DNA of 64,000 nucleotides from Pseudomonas piscis (GTDB lineage Bacteria; Pseudomonadota; Gammaproteobacteria; Pseudomonadales; Pseudomonadaceae), in contig NZ_WHUV01000001.1 of assembly GCF_009380155.1 (NCBI RefSeq), forward strand, positions 1,736,001-1,800,000, written 5' to 3'. Shown here piece after piece: positions 17,755 through 27,360 of this stretch; the stretch's first letter is position 1; each line of letters opens with the position of its first letter. The notes under the pieces were generated by a model. It saw nothing but the letters and a program-made list of their open reading frames with translations. It had not been told where the DNA came from and did no database searches. A program made the position numbers and the translations under genes.

Positions 17755-18777
17755 GTGGACTTGGCAGCTTGCAGGTGGTGGATGTGGTGCGCGGTGGTGG
17801 CGTCGCTGGCCGGGTGTGGCGCCGGGGAACGGCTGGAAACTGTCTCCGGTCCGACCATGGGCAGTACCTGGTCGGTGCAGTACGTCAAGCCGGAGGGCGG
17901 ACTTGCGGCCCCGGCGGTCAAGGCCGAAGTCGAGGCGATCCTGGCCGAGGTGGACCGGCAAATGTCCACCTATCGCAGCGATTCGGATATCGAAAGGTTC
18001 AATGGCTTGCCCGCCCACAGTTGCCAGCCCATGCCCGGGCCGGTACTGCAACTGGTCCGGCTTGGCGAGCAACTGTCCCGGGACAGTGACGGTGCCTTCG
18101 ACCTGACGGTGGAGCCGCTGCTGGATCTCTGGGGATTCGGCCCGCAAGGGCGGGTCGAGAAGGTGCCGGACGTGGCAGCGCTGGCCCAGGTGCGCGAGCG
18201 TGTGGGGCATGGGTTGCTGCGCATCGAGGGCGCGCAACTGTGCAAGGACGCGGCGGTGGAGGTGGATTTCAACAGTATCGCTGCTGGCTACGCTGTGGAT
18301 CGCATCGCGGCGCGGCTCGAGGAGCTGGGTATCTCCAGCTATCTCGCCGAGGCCACTGGCGAGCTCAAGGCGGCAGGGCGCAAGCCTGGAGGCGCACCCT
18401 GGCGCGTCGCCCTGGAGGAGCCCCGGGATGATCGGCAAGTAGCCGAGCGAGTGATCGCGGTGGACGGTTATGGCGTTTCCACCTCCGGCGACTACCGTCA
18501 TTACTTCGAGCAGGATGGCCAGCGTTATTCCCACACCTTCGATGCCCGGCTCGGCCGGCCCATTACCCACAAGCTGGCGGCGGTAACGGTGGTCCACCGC
18601 TCGGCGCTGATGGCCGATGGCTTGTCGACGTTGTTGCTGATCCTCGGTCCCGAGGCTGGTTGGGACTATGCAGAAAAACACGATATCGCCGCATTTTTTG
18701 TGCTGCGTGCCGATACAGGTTTCGTCACACGTGGCAATCCGGCGTTCGAGCAATTGTTCGCCGGGCAGGCCAACTGA
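17755..18777 (+). CDS. apbE: FAD:protein FMN transferase, ApbE-type lipoprotein
   Basis: A protein of about 340 residues that attaches FMN to Thr/Ser of target flavoproteins in the periplasm. A lipobox (SLAGC) follows a short hydrophobic leader, so it is a lipoprotein. Family motifs are GPTMGSTWSV, RQMSTYRSDSDIERFN, VDFNSIAAGYAVDRIA and the metal-site region HTFDARLGRPI. The start is uncertain: GTG 17755 and TTG 17761 are both possible near the purine-rich GGAAGAGG. In P. aeruginosa the homologue follows nqrF; no nqr genes are present here, so its client is not evident. Confidence 0.87.
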   Translation: MDLAACRWWMWCAVVASLAGCGAGERLETVSGPTMGSTWSVQYVKPEGGLAAPAVKAEVEAILAEVDRQMSTYRSDSDIERFNGLPAHSCQPMPGPVLQLVRLGEQLSRDSDGAFDLTVEPLLDLWGFGPQGRVEKVPDVAALAQVRERVGHGLLRIEGAQLCKDAAVEVDFNSIAAGYAVDRIAARLEELGISSYLAEATGELKAAGRKPGGAPWRVALEEPRDDRQVAERVIAVDGYGVSTSGDYRHYFEQDGQRYSHTFDARLGRPITHKLAAVTVVHRSALMADGLSTLLLILGPEAGWDYAEKHDIAAFFVLRADTGFVTRGNPAFEQLFAGQAN

Positions 18778-18978
18778 CCTTGCATGGGGTTGTGGGCGCC
18801 GTAGTGCAGGCAAAAGTAGCTTACGACGCGACCAAGGGTTAATGTGCGCGGCGTTGACGCTTCTATAGACTGTGCCCGGGTTCGTAACCGAGCCAAATTG
18901 ATCCTTCATGTCGCTGGCCGCGGCATGATTTAGCCGTCGATGCCAAGCGGGCATCGCGGCCTGTTCTGAGGAGTACGC

Positions 18979-20373
18979 ATGGCTGTCTACAACTACGACG
19001 TAGTGGTGCTGGGTTCAGGCCCCGCAGGAGAAGGTGCGGCGATGAACGCCGCGAAAGCAGGACGCAAGGTGGCGATGGTCGACAGCCGTCGCCAGGTCGG
19101 CGGTAACTGCACGCACCTGGGTACCATCCCGTCCAAGGCCTTGCGTCACTCGGTCCGGCAGATCATGCAGTTCAACACCAACCCGATGTTCCGGGCCATC
19201 GGCGAGCCGCGCTGGTTCTCCTTCCCGGACGTGCTCAAGAGCGCGGAGAAGGTCATCTCCAAGCAGGTGGCCTCGCGTACCGGCTACTACGCGCGCAATC
19301 GGGTCGACGTGTTCTTCGGTACCGGCAGCTTCGCCGACGAGCAGACGGTCGAAGTGGTCTGCGCCAATGGCGTGGTGGAAAAACTGGTGGCCAAGCACAT
19401 CATCATCGCCACCGGCTCGCGTCCCTATCGCCCGGCGGACATCGATTTCAACCACCCGCGGATCTACGATAGCGACACCATCCTCAGCCTCGGCCATACC
19501 CCACGCAAGCTCATCGTCTATGGCGCCGGGGTGATCGGTTGCGAATACGCCTCGATCTTCAGCGGCCTTGGGGTGCTGGTGGAACTGGTGGACAACCGTG
19601 GCCAGTTGCTCAGCTTCCTGGACTCGGAGATTTCCCAGGCCCTGAGCTATCACTTCAGCAACAACAACATCACCGTGCGCCATAACGAAGAGTACGAGCG
19701 GGTCGAGGGTGTGGATAACGGCGTGATCCTGCACCTCAAGTCCGGCAAGAAGATCAAGGCCGACGCCTTGCTCTGGTGCAACGGCCGTACCGGCAACACC
19801 GACAAGCTGGGCATGGAGAACATCGGGATCAAGGTCAACGGCCGTGGCCAGATCGAGGTGGACGAGAACTACCGCACCAGCGTGCCGAACATCTATGGCG
19901 CCGGTGACGTGATCGGCTGGCCGAGCCTGGCCAGTGCCGCCCACGACCAGGGGCGCTCCGCTGCCGGCAGCATCGTCGACAATGGCAGCTGGCGTTTCGT
20001 CAACGACGTGCCGACCGGGATCTACACCATTCCCGAGATCAGCTCGATCGGCAAGAACGAGCAGGAACTGACCCAGGCCAAGGTGCCCTACGAAGTGGGC
20101 AAGGCGTTCTTCAAGGGCATGGCCCGGGCGCAGATCGCCGGTGAGCCGCAAGGCATGCTGAAGATCCTGTTCCACCGCGAGACCCTGGAGGTGCTGGGCG
20201 TGCACTGCTTCGGCTACCAGGCATCGGAGATCGTCCACATCGGCCAGGCGATCATGAACCAGCCGGGTGAGCTCAATACCCTGAAGTACTTCGTCAATAC
20301 CACCTTCAACTACCCGACCATGGCCGAAGCCTATCGGGTAGCTGCGTACGACGGCCTCAACCGGCTTTTTTGA
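18979..20373 (+). CDS. sthA: Soluble pyridine nucleotide transhydrogenase
   Basis: A 464-residue FAD enzyme that moves reducing equivalents between NADPH and NAD+ in the cytoplasm. The FAD site is [21 protein letters not shown]. The region of the usual disulfide reads [17 protein letters not shown] with only one Cys, which is what distinguishes transhydrogenases from lipoamide dehydrogenases. The NAD(P) site is [18 protein letters not shown] and a second FAD motif is IYGAGDVIG. The C-terminal dimer domain is complete. GAGGAG precedes the ATG. Context after apbE matches P. aeruginosa. Confidence 0.96.
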   Translation: MAVYNYDVVVLGSGPAGEGAAMNAAKAGRKVAMVDSRRQVGGNCTHLGTIPSKALRHSVRQIMQFNTNPMFRAIGEPRWFSFPDVLKSAEKVISKQVASRTGYYARNRVDVFFGTGSFADEQTVEVVCANGVVEKLVAKHIIIATGSRPYRPADIDFNHPRIYDSDTILSLGHTPRKLIVYGAGVIGCEYASIFSGLGVLVELVDNRGQLLSFLDSEISQALSYHFSNNNITVRHNEEYERVEGVDNGVILHLKSGKKIKADALLWCNGRTGNTDKLGMENIGIKVNGRGQIEVDENYRTSVPNIYGAGDVIGWPSLASAAHDQGRSAAGSIVDNGSWRFVNDVPTGIYTIPEISSIGKNEQELTQAKVPYEVGKAFFKGMARAQIAGEPQGMLKILFHRETLEVLGVHCFGYQASEIVHIGQAIMNQPGELNTLKYFVNTTFNYPTMAEAYRVAAYDGLNRLF

Positions 20374-20415
20374 GCGGCTCCGGCCGGTGGCCTGAGCCGG
20401 CCGGGGAGACCGATT

Positions 20416-21138
20416 TCAGTAATTCTCGAGGGTGGCGCTGGCCAAACCGGGAAAGTCTGTAATCAGGCTGTCTACGCCGAAGTCGGCGAGCCTGCGCATC
20501 AGCGCTGGCTCGTTGACTGTCCACACTGACACATGCAGGCCCTGGCGCTGCGCCCGTTGCAGGCGTTCCGGGGTGCACAGGGTCCAGTTCAACGCAAGAA
20601 TCTCGCAGCCATAGCTCTGGGCGACTTTCAACGGGTCGAGCCAGGCGTATTCGGCTACCAGTCCGCGGGACAGGTCCGGGGTCAGCTCCAGCGCGGCCTT
20701 GAGGACTTCGCGGGAACTCGAGGTCACGGTGACCTTATCCAGCAGGCCGAAGCGCTGGGCCATTTCGCGAATCGCCAGCACAGTGGTGGCGGCGCGGGTG
20801 CGCGAGGCGCTCTTGACCTCCAGCTGCCAGTGCTCGAAGTCGCATTTCTCGAACAATTCTTCCAGGCGTGGAATGGGGCAGGGGCTGACCCAGCCCGGCC
20901 CGCCCTTGCGCGCGTCGTAGGTCACCAGCTCGGCAGCGCTGTGCTCTACCACCTTGCCGCGTCGATCGGTGGTGCGCTTGAGGGTCGGGTCGTGGATCAC
21001 CATCAGTTCCCCGTCCATGGACAGGTGCAGGTCGAGCTCGCAGCGGCGTACGCCGTGCTTGAGGCATTCCTGGAAGCTGGTCAGGGTGTTTTCCGGCGCT
21101 TCGCCCTTGGCGCCGCGATGGCCATAGATCAGGGTCAC
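20416..21138 (-). CDS. Glycerophosphodiester phosphodiesterase
   Basis: A 240-residue cytoplasmic enzyme that hydrolyses glycerophosphodiesters to glycerol-3-phosphate and an alcohol. The GDPD signature is at the N-terminus: YGHRGAKGEAPENTL with the two catalytic His separated by CELDLHLSMDGELMVIHD. Later family blocks are LEVKS and WTVNEPALM. The start is GTG at 21138 because AAGGAG stands 5 bases upstream (21144-21149); the open frame extends further but would read through this site. No signal peptide, so UgpQ-like rather than periplasmic GlpQ. It precedes no other minus-strand gene closely and is convergent with sthA. Confidence 0.9.
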   Translation of the reverse strand: MTLIYGHRGAKGEAPENTLTSFQECLKHGVRRCELDLHLSMDGELMVIHDPTLKRTTDRRGKVVEHSAAELVTYDARKGGPGWVSPCPIPRLEELFEKCDFEHWQLEVKSASRTRAATTVLAIREMAQRFGLLDKVTVTSSSREVLKAALELTPDLSRGLVAEYAWLDPLKVAQSYGCEILALNWTLCTPERLQRAQRQGLHVSVWTVNEPALMRRLADFGVDSLITDFPGLASATLENY

Positions 21139-21188
21139 AATTGCTCCTTCAAGGGTGTGGTTGTTCTTCAGGGAGGGCCGGGCAGGGG

Positions 21189-21776
21189 TCAGCCGGCGGC
21201 TGGGTCGTTCTGTTCCCGGGCCTGGCGGCGTTGCTGGGCCTGTTTCTGCAGGATGTAGCGGGCCAGCAGCTGGCGCTGGGAGTCGGTCAAGGCTTCGAAC
21301 TCGGTGCCGATCTCGAAGGTGCCGAAACCCTGGGGTTCGCAGTGGGTGACCTTGGCCCGCAGCAGCAGGCCCAGGGCCTGGGGCATCAACAGCAGCTTCA
21401 CCGCCAGCTGGCTGCCGGTGGGATAGCACTGGTGATGGCTGAACTCGATGCCGCCTTCGGAGAGGATCACCCGCTGGGGTTCGCCGAACTTGCCCAGCAC
21501 GGTCTGGGCCACCACCTGGCCGAGCAGGTCGATGCGCTTGTTCATGGCCTTGAGGTAGCTGGCCAGGGTGCGATCGCGCTCGCTGACCTGGCGTAGCAGG
21601 TGCTGGGATTCGAACTCGCTCAGGTGCAATTCGCTGAGCAGATTGAACAGCACGGACTCATCCTGCAACACTTCCTTGCTCGCCGCATCGTGGGCGGACA
21701 AGGGGCTAATTTCCAGTGCGATCGTGTCCTCGATACGGTAGTATTCGCGGCGATCTTCTTCATCTAATGTCGACAT
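21189..21776 (-). CDS. PilZ-domain c-di-GMP-binding protein
   Basis: A 195-residue protein that begins with an arginine-rich stretch (EEDRREYYRIED) typical of PilZ RxxxR sites. A helical middle (HLSEFESQHLLRQVSERDRTLASYLKAMNKRIDLL) precedes a beta-rich half with ILSEGGIEF, which corresponds to the PilZ D/N-x-S-x-x-G motif with Glu at the middle position. It lies 50 bases upstream of the GDPD gene on the same strand, and divergent from lolC, as in P. aeruginosa. It likely reads c-di-GMP level; the partner is unknown. Confidence 0.78.
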   Translation of the reverse strand: MSTLDEEDRREYYRIEDTIALEISPLSAHDAASKEVLQDESVLFNLLSELHLSEFESQHLLRQVSERDRTLASYLKAMNKRIDLLGQVVAQTVLGKFGEPQRVILSEGGIEFSHHQCYPTGSQLAVKLLLMPQALGLLLRAKVTHCEPQGFGTFEIGTEFEALTDSQRQLLARYILQKQAQQRRQAREQNDPAAG

Positions 21777-21870
21777 GGCGAACCCATGGTAGAGGCGGTG
21801 GTCTGAGTGTAAAGCTGCTTACCAGGCCTCGCCACAAGGACGTCTTCTTTTCCTCCGAACAAGCCCCGAC

Positions 21871-23121
21871 ATGTTCAGACCTCTGTTTGCTTTCATCGGC
21901 ACGCGTTATACCCGTGCAAAGCGTCGCAACCATTTCGTGTCATTCATTTCCCTGACTTCGATGATCGGTCTCGCCCTCGGCGTGATCGTGATGATCGTGG
22001 TGCTGTCGGTGATGAATGGCTTCGACCATGAGATGCGCACCCGCGTGCTGGGCATGGTGCCCCACGCCACCATCGAATCCGGCGAGCCCATCAGTGACTG
22101 GCAGGGCCTGGCCGCCAAGGTCAAGGCCAATCCCCAGGTACTGGCGGTGGCGCCCTTCACCCAGATGCAGGGCCTGTTGACCAACAACGGCCAGGTGCAG
22201 AAGGTGTTGCTCAACGCCATCGACCCGGCCCAGGAACGCCAGGTCTCGATCATCGACCACTTCATGCGGCAGGGGCAGCTGGACGCGCTGGCGCCCGGCA
22301 GTTTCGGCATCGTCATCGGTGACAAGGCCGCCAACAAGCTGGGCGTCGGCCTGGGCGACAAGCTGACCTTCGTCGCCCCTGAGGTCTCGGTGACCCCGGC
22401 AGGCATGTTCCCGCGCATGAAGCGCTTCACCGTGGTGGGCATCTTCCACGTTGGCGCCGGCGAGATCGATGGCTACCTGGGCCTGACCAACCTCCAGGAC
22501 CTGGGCCGCCTGCACCGCTGGAAGCCAGACCAGGTCCAGGGCTTGCGGTTGAAGTTCGACGACCTGTTCCAGGCACCGCGCACGGCCTGGCAGATCGCCC
22601 AGGAGCTGGGCGAGAACCATTTCTACGCCCGTGACTGGACCCGCACCCATGGCAACCTGTACCAGGCCATCCGCATGGAAAAAGCCATGATCGGCCTGCT
22701 GTTGTTGCTGATCGTCGCGGTCGCCGCCTTCAACATCATCTCCACCCTGGTGATGGTGGTGAACGACAAGAAGGGCGACATCGCCATCCTGCGCACCCTG
22801 GGTGCCACGCCGGCGACCATCATGGCGATCTTCATGGTCCAGGGCACGGTGATCGGCGTGGTCGGTACCCTGATCGGCGCCGTGCTGGGCATGCTCGCGG
22901 CACTGAATGTCAGCGCTGCGATCGCCGGTCTCGAGCGCCTGATCGGACACAAGTTCCTCAATGCCGACGTGTACTTCATCGACTACCTGCCGTCCCAGCT
23001 GATGGCCGAGGACGTGTTGATGGTCTGCGGTGCGGCGTTGGTCCTGAGTTTCCTCGCCACCCTGTATCCTGCCTGGCGTGCGGCGCGCACCCAGCCTGCG
23101 GAGGCGCTACGTTATGAGTGA
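21871..23121 (+). CDS. lolC: Lipoprotein-releasing ABC transporter permease LolC
   Basis: A 416-residue inner-membrane permease of the LolCDE complex, which extracts outer-membrane lipoproteins from the inner membrane and hands them to LolA. N-terminal [20 protein letters not shown] precedes helix 1 (about 20-45). A large periplasmic domain follows, then three helices at about 270-300, 320-350 and 375-405 of FtsX type, with [17 protein letters not shown] as the cytoplasmic coupling region. The next gene, lolD, overlaps its end by 8 bases. The protein is a close paralogue of the permease encoded downstream of lolD. Confidence 0.94.
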   Translation: MFRPLFAFIGTRYTRAKRRNHFVSFISLTSMIGLALGVIVMIVVLSVMNGFDHEMRTRVLGMVPHATIESGEPISDWQGLAAKVKANPQVLAVAPFTQMQGLLTNNGQVQKVLLNAIDPAQERQVSIIDHFMRQGQLDALAPGSFGIVIGDKAANKLGVGLGDKLTFVAPEVSVTPAGMFPRMKRFTVVGIFHVGAGEIDGYLGLTNLQDLGRLHRWKPDQVQGLRLKFDDLFQAPRTAWQIAQELGENHFYARDWTRTHGNLYQAIRMEKAMIGLLLLLIVAVAAFNIISTLVMVVNDKKGDIAILRTLGATPATIMAIFMVQGTVIGVVGTLIGAVLGMLAALNVSAAIAGLERLIGHKFLNADVYFIDYLPSQLMAEDVLMVCGAALVLSFLATLYPAWRAARTQPAEALRYE

Positions 23122-23812
23122 GTTGGGCATGAGTGAAAAAGCAATCCTGAGCTGCCGCGACCTGGGCAAGTCCTATGAGGAAGGTCCGGAGTCGGTGGTG
23201 GTCCTGTCCGGCCTGCAACTGGAACTGCATCCGGGCGAGCGGGTAGCCATCGTCGGCAGCTCCGGCTCCGGTAAAAGTACTTTGCTCAACCTGCTGGGCG
23301 GCCTGGATACCCCTTCCAAGGGCAGCGTCTGGCTGGCCGGCGAGGAGCTCTCGGCCCTGGGGGAAAAGGCCCGTGGCCAGCTGCGCAACCGCGCCCTGGG
23401 GTTCGTCTATCAGTTCCACCACCTGCTGCCGGAATTCACCGCCCTGGAGAACGTCTGCATGCCGCTGCTGATCGGTCGTACACCGATCCCGGAAGCCCGC
23501 CAGCGGGCCACGGCGCTGCTGGAGCGGGTCGGTCTGGGCCATCGCCTGGAACACAAGCCCGCCGAGCTGTCCGGTGGTGAACGCCAGCGCGTGGCCATCG
23601 CCCGCGCCCTGGTGAACAAGCCGGGGCTGGTGATGCTCGATGAGCCCACCGGCAACCTCGATTCCCATACCGCCCAGGGCATCCAGGACCTGATGCTGGA
23701 GCTCAGCACCTCGATGCGCACCGCCTTTTTGGTGGTGACCCACGACATGAACCTGGCCCGGCAGATGGATCGCGTATTGCACCTGCAAGAAGGTCACCTG
23801 GTCGCGATCTGA
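23114..23812 (+). CDS. lolD: Lipoprotein-releasing ABC transporter ATPase LolD
   Basis: A 232-residue ATPase that powers LolCDE. Walker [13 protein letters not shown]-loop [10 protein letters not shown], signature [15 protein letters not shown], Walker [13 protein letters not shown] and the H-loop VVTHD are all intact. The ATG at 23114 overlaps the lolC stop and has GGAGG at 23100-23104; an in-frame ATG at 23129 (MSEKAILSC) lies just after the lolC stop and is an alternative. Translational coupling within lolCDE is likely. Confidence 0.95.
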   Translation: MSELGMSEKAILSCRDLGKSYEEGPESVVVLSGLQLELHPGERVAIVGSSGSGKSTLLNLLGGLDTPSKGSVWLAGEELSALGEKARGQLRNRALGFVYQFHHLLPEFTALENVCMPLLIGRTPIPEARQRATALLERVGLGHRLEHKPAELSGGERQRVAIARALVNKPGLVMLDEPTGNLDSHTAQGIQDLMLELSTSMRTAFLVVTHDMNLARQMDRVLHLQEGHLVAI

Positions 23813-23883
23813 CGCGACCGCACGCGGCGTCGGCGGCTCGTCGGCCGGCGCCGGGTCATTAATCTTTCCAGGGTGCCTTGCCC

Positions 23884-25128
23884 ATGTTCCGACCCTTATC
23901 GATCTTTATCGGCACGCGCTACACCCGCGCCAAGCGGCGTAACCGCTTCGTTTCCTTCATTTCCATGACCTCGATGATCGGCCTTGCCCTGGGTGTGCTG
24001 GCGATGATCGTGGTGCTTTCGGTGATGAACGGCTTCCAGCGGGAAATGAGCTCGCGGATCCTCGGCATGGTGCCCCATGCCACCATCGTCGGGGTCAAGC
24101 CCATCGACGACTGGCAGCCGGTAGCCGCCGCAGCCTTGAGCAATCCGCAAGTCACCGCAGCGGTACCGTTCACCGAAATGGAGGGCATGCTGTCCTACAA
24201 GGGTGCGATGCAGCCGATCCAGATCAGCGGCATCGACCCGGCCCAGGAGGGCAAGGTCTCCATCGTCGCCCAGCACATCGTCCAGGGCAGCCTGCAGGAC
24301 TTGAAGCCTGGCGAGTTCGGGGTGGTGGTCGGCGAGATCACGGCCCGGCGGTTTCGCCTGAATGTCGGCGACAAGCTGACCCTGATCGTGCCGGAAGTCA
24401 GCACGGCACCCGGTGGTATCACCCCGCGCATGCAGCGCCTGACGGTGGTGGGAGTGTTCAGGGTCGGTGCCGAGCTCGACGGTTCCATGGGCCTGATCCA
24501 CGTGGCCGATGCCGCCCAGATGCAGCACTGGCAGCCCAACCAGGTGCAGAGCGTGCGCCTGGCGGTCAAGGACCTGTATGCCGCGCCGCAGGTCTCGGCG
24601 AGCATTGCCAAGGACCTGGGGGCGGACTTCAGGGCCGATGATTGGACCCACACCCAAGGCAGCCTGTTCAGCGCGATGAAGATGGAAAAGACCATGATCG
24701 GCCTGCTCCTGCTGATGATTGTCGCGGTGGCGGCCTTCAACATCATCGCCACCCTGATCATGGTGGTGAACGACAAGGGCGCGGATATCGCGATCTTGCG
24801 CACCATCGGCGCCACTCCGCGGCAGATCATGGCGATCTTCATGGTCCAGGGGACGGTGATCGGCATCGTCGGCACCCTGATCGGCGGCGTGCTGGGCGTC
24901 CTGGCGGCGCTCAACGTGAGCGAGCTGGTGGGTTGGCTCGAACGCATCAGCGGCCAGCAGATCTTCAGCTCTGACGTGTACTTCGTCAGCAACCTGCCTT
25001 CGGAACTGCAGGGCGGCGATGTGGCACTGATCTGCAGCGCCGGGTTCATCCTGAGCTTCCTGGCGACGGTCTATCCCGCCTGGCGCGCCTCCAAGGTCGA
25101 ACCGGCCCAGGCGCTGCGCTACTCCTGA
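23884..25128 (+). CDS. lolE: Lipoprotein-releasing ABC transporter permease LolE (LolC paralogue)
   Basis: A 414-residue permease strongly similar to LolC throughout: both begin [18 protein letters not shown] and share [49 protein letters not shown] and [20 protein letters not shown]. Topology is one N-terminal helix, a periplasmic domain and three C-terminal helices. ATG 23884 is used in place of the in-frame TTG at 23878. It completes the heteromeric LolCDE exporter. An 8-bp inverted repeat (25125-25132 with 25161-25168) lies at the end, convergent with the sensor kinase. Confidence 0.9.
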   Translation: MFRPLSIFIGTRYTRAKRRNRFVSFISMTSMIGLALGVLAMIVVLSVMNGFQREMSSRILGMVPHATIVGVKPIDDWQPVAAAALSNPQVTAAVPFTEMEGMLSYKGAMQPIQISGIDPAQEGKVSIVAQHIVQGSLQDLKPGEFGVVVGEITARRFRLNVGDKLTLIVPEVSTAPGGITPRMQRLTVVGVFRVGAELDGSMGLIHVADAAQMQHWQPNQVQSVRLAVKDLYAAPQVSASIAKDLGADFRADDWTHTQGSLFSAMKMEKTMIGLLLLMIVAVAAFNIIATLIMVVNDKGADIAILRTIGATPRQIMAIFMVQGTVIGIVGTLIGGVLGVLAALNVSELVGWLERISGQQIFSSDVYFVSNLPSELQGGDVALICSAGFILSFLATVYPAWRASKVEPAQALRYS

Positions 25129-25164
25129 GCCCAGGGCCCCTGCGCTGCGTCAGTGGCGCGGGGC

Positions 25165-26526
25165 TCAGGCTTGCTTGGGCAACTCGATCACGAAGCGGGT
25201 CCAGCCCGGGCCGGATTCGCAATGGATCTGTCCGCCATGGGCGCGGACTATCGACTGGGTGATGGCCAGCCCCAGCCCCGCATGTTCGCTGCTACCTTCA
25301 CGGCGCGCCGGATCGGCCCGGTAGAACCGGTCGAACAGGCGTGGCAGCACTTCCTTGGCGATACCTTCGCCGCTGTTCTCGATGCTCAGTGACAGGTCCT
25401 TGGGGCGGTCGCTGATCTGCACCTGCACCGTGCCGGCAGCGGGAGTGAAGCGCAGTGCGTTGTCCAGCAGGTTGGACAGCGCCCGGCGCAGCATGCTGCG
25501 GTCCCCGGAGATCCGGGCGTTGCCTTCACGAGCGAGCTGCACTTGCGCGTCCTCGGCCAGGGGGCCGTAGAACTCCAGCAGCATGTCGGTCTCCTGGGCC
25601 AGGTCGAGCATTTCCCGTCGGGGGGCCAGCAGGCCATGGTCGGCCTTGGCCAGGTACAGCATGTCGTTGACCAACTGCGCCATCCATTGCAGTTCCTCGA
25701 GATTGCTGTGCAGGGCTTCGCGGTAGTCCTCGATGGGCCTGGGGCGGGTCAGGGTGACCTGGGTATGGGTCAGCAGGTTGGACAGCGGCGTGCGCAGTTC
25801 ATGGGCGATGTCGGCGGAGAAGGCCGAGAGCCGCTGGAACGACTCATCGAGGCGACCGAGCATGGCGTTGAAGCTGCCGGCCAGTTCTGCCAATTCGGCG
25901 GGCATCTGCTCCGCCGGCAGGCGTTGGGTCAGGGAGTTGGCGGAGATGCCGGCCGCCACGCTGCCCATGCTGCGCAATGGGCGCAGGCCGCTCCGGGCCG
26001 CCCAGGCGCCGAGCAGGGCGGTGGCCAGTGCCGACAGGCCTACGGTGAGCCAGATCAAGTGCTGCATGCGCTGCAGGAAGTGCTGGTGATGGGTGATGTC
26101 CAGCAGCAAGGTCAGCCGTGGCGAGTCCGCCTGGCCGGGCACCAGCGCTGCGTTGTAGACCCGGTAGGCGGTTCCGGCCAGGTCCAGGCTGTGCAGTCCC
26201 TGGGTGGCGGGTAGCGGGGCGGGCAGGGCTGGCAAGGTATCGAACCAGGCCTGGCCATCGGCGGCGCCCACGCGCAGGGCCAGGTCCGGCTGGTGCTGCA
26301 GTTCATCTTGTAGTCGTGGCCGGTGGCGAGGAAAGTCCGCCGCCGTGGTGACGTCCTGCAAGGCGCTGCGCAGGGCGATCAGCTTGCCCTCCAGCAGTTG
26401 CTGGTCCAGTTCGACGAAGTGCGCCTGGCTCGCCCGGTTGAAGAGTATTCCGGCCAGCAACGAGACCACGGCGGTACAGGCGGCGAACAGCAGCGCCAGG
26501 CGCCCGCTCAAGGACAGGCGGCGCAT
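25165..26526 (-). CDS. copS: Copper/heavy-metal sensor histidine kinase (CopS type)
   Basis: A 453-residue inner-membrane kinase. Helix 1 is at about residues 10-30, a periplasmic sensor region follows, helix 2 lies near 155-180, then HAMP, the dimerization domain with DIAHELRTPLSNLL (phospho-His about residue 241), and an HATPase with NLLDNALRF and GLGLAIT. The family resemblance is to heavy-metal sensors CopS/CusS/CzcS. Its ATG overlaps the stop of the response-regulator gene by one base (TGATG). The neighbouring cupredoxin and operator make copper the likely ligand; the same gene pair in P. aeruginosa is CopRS. Confidence 0.87.
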   Translation of the reverse strand: MRRLSLSGRLALLFAACTAVVSLLAGILFNRASQAHFVELDQQLLEGKLIALRSALQDVTTAADFPRHRPRLQDELQHQPDLALRVGAADGQAWFDTLPALPAPLPATQGLHSLDLAGTAYRVYNAALVPGQADSPRLTLLLDITHHQHFLQRMQHLIWLTVGLSALATALLGAWAARSGLRPLRSMGSVAAGISANSLTQRLPAEQMPAELAELAGSFNAMLGRLDESFQRLSAFSADIAHELRTPLSNLLTHTQVTLTRPRPIEDYREALHSNLEELQWMAQLVNDMLYLAKADHGLLAPRREMLDLAQETDMLLEFYGPLAEDAQVQLAREGNARISGDRSMLRRALSNLLDNALRFTPAAGTVQVQISDRPKDLSLSIENSGEGIAKEVLPRLFDRFYRADPARREGSSEHAGLGLAITQSIVRAHGGQIHCESGPGWTRFVIELPKQA

Positions 26527-27206
26527 CAGGCCAGGCGCTCTTCGAGCACATACCCCATGCCGCGCACGGTATGGATCAGCTTGTTGGGATAGTCGTCATC
26601 GATCTTCAGGCGCAGGCGGCGGATCGCCACTTCGATGACGTTGGTGTCGCTGTCGAAGTTCATGTCCCAGACCTGGGACGCGATCAGCGACTTGGGCAAG
26701 ACCTCGCCCTGGCGCCGCAGGAGCATCTCCAGCAGGGCGAACTCCTTGGCGGTCAGGTCGATGCGCTGGCTGCCACGCTCCACCCGGCGACGGATCAGGT
26801 CCAGGCGCAAGTCGGCCAGTTGCAGGCTGGTTTCCTGGGTCGCGCTGCCGCCCCGGCGCAGCAGGCTGCGAACCCGTGCCAGCAGTTCGGAGAAGGCGAA
26901 GGGCTTGACCAGGTAGTCGTCGGCGCCCAGTTCCAGGCCATGTACCCGGTCTTCCACCGCGTCGCGGGCGGTGAGGAACAGTACTGGCATCTCCAGCCCG
27001 GCCCCCCGTACTGCCTGCAGGATCTGCCAGCCGCTGCGGCCGGGGAGCATCACATCGAGGATCAGCAGCGCGTAGTCGCCGGTCAGCGCCAGGTGCTGGC
27101 CGGTATTGCCGTCCGCCACCAGTTCGGTATTGAAGCCGGCTTCGCTCAGGCCCTGGCGCAGGTAGTGGCCGGTCTTGGGTTGGTCTTCGACGATCAATAA
27201 CTTCAT
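26526..27206 (-). CDS. copR: Copper-type response regulator (CopR)
   Basis: A 226-residue OmpR-family regulator. The receiver domain has the acidic pocket VEDQ, phospho-acceptor D51 in LILDVMLPG, a T in FLTARD and K in [10 protein letters not shown]. The C-terminal winged helix includes [15 protein letters not shown] and [14 protein letters not shown]. It is transcribed away from the cupredoxin gene with a CusR-like inverted repeat between them, consistent with copper control. It is the first gene of the copRS operon. The sibling CzcR is similar, so the metal specificity is inferred from context. Confidence 0.9.
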   Translation of the reverse strand: MKLLIVEDQPKTGHYLRQGLSEAGFNTELVADGNTGQHLALTGDYALLILDVMLPGRSGWQILQAVRGAGLEMPVLFLTARDAVEDRVHGLELGADDYLVKPFAFSELLARVRSLLRRGGSATQETSLQLADLRLDLIRRRVERGSQRIDLTAKEFALLEMLLRRQGEVLPKSLIASQVWDMNFDSDTNVIEVAIRRLRLKIDDDYPNKLIHTVRGMGYVLEERLA

Positions 27207-27267
27207 GGCGGGACTCTTGGCATATGGAACCGGGGCTTTATACCTTGCAGGGGCGCTGCGCAGGTGA

Positions 27268-27298
27268 AGCTGACAAAGTTGTAATCTACTTGTCAGCT
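27268..27298. promoter_or_regulatory. Candidate CopR operator between copR and the cupredoxin gene
   Basis: TGACAA-AG-TTGTAA (27271-27284) is one base from the CusR/CopR-type box TGACAA-N2-TTGTCA. The same AGCTGACAA (27268-27276) recurs inverted as TTGTCAGCT (27290-27298), giving three half-sites in 31 bases. Confidence 0.65.
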
Positions 27299-27360
27299 GG
27301 CTGGCAGCGGTCCGGTCCTAGAGTGTGGCACAGGCTCAATTCTGTTCTTGTCGGGGTTTG

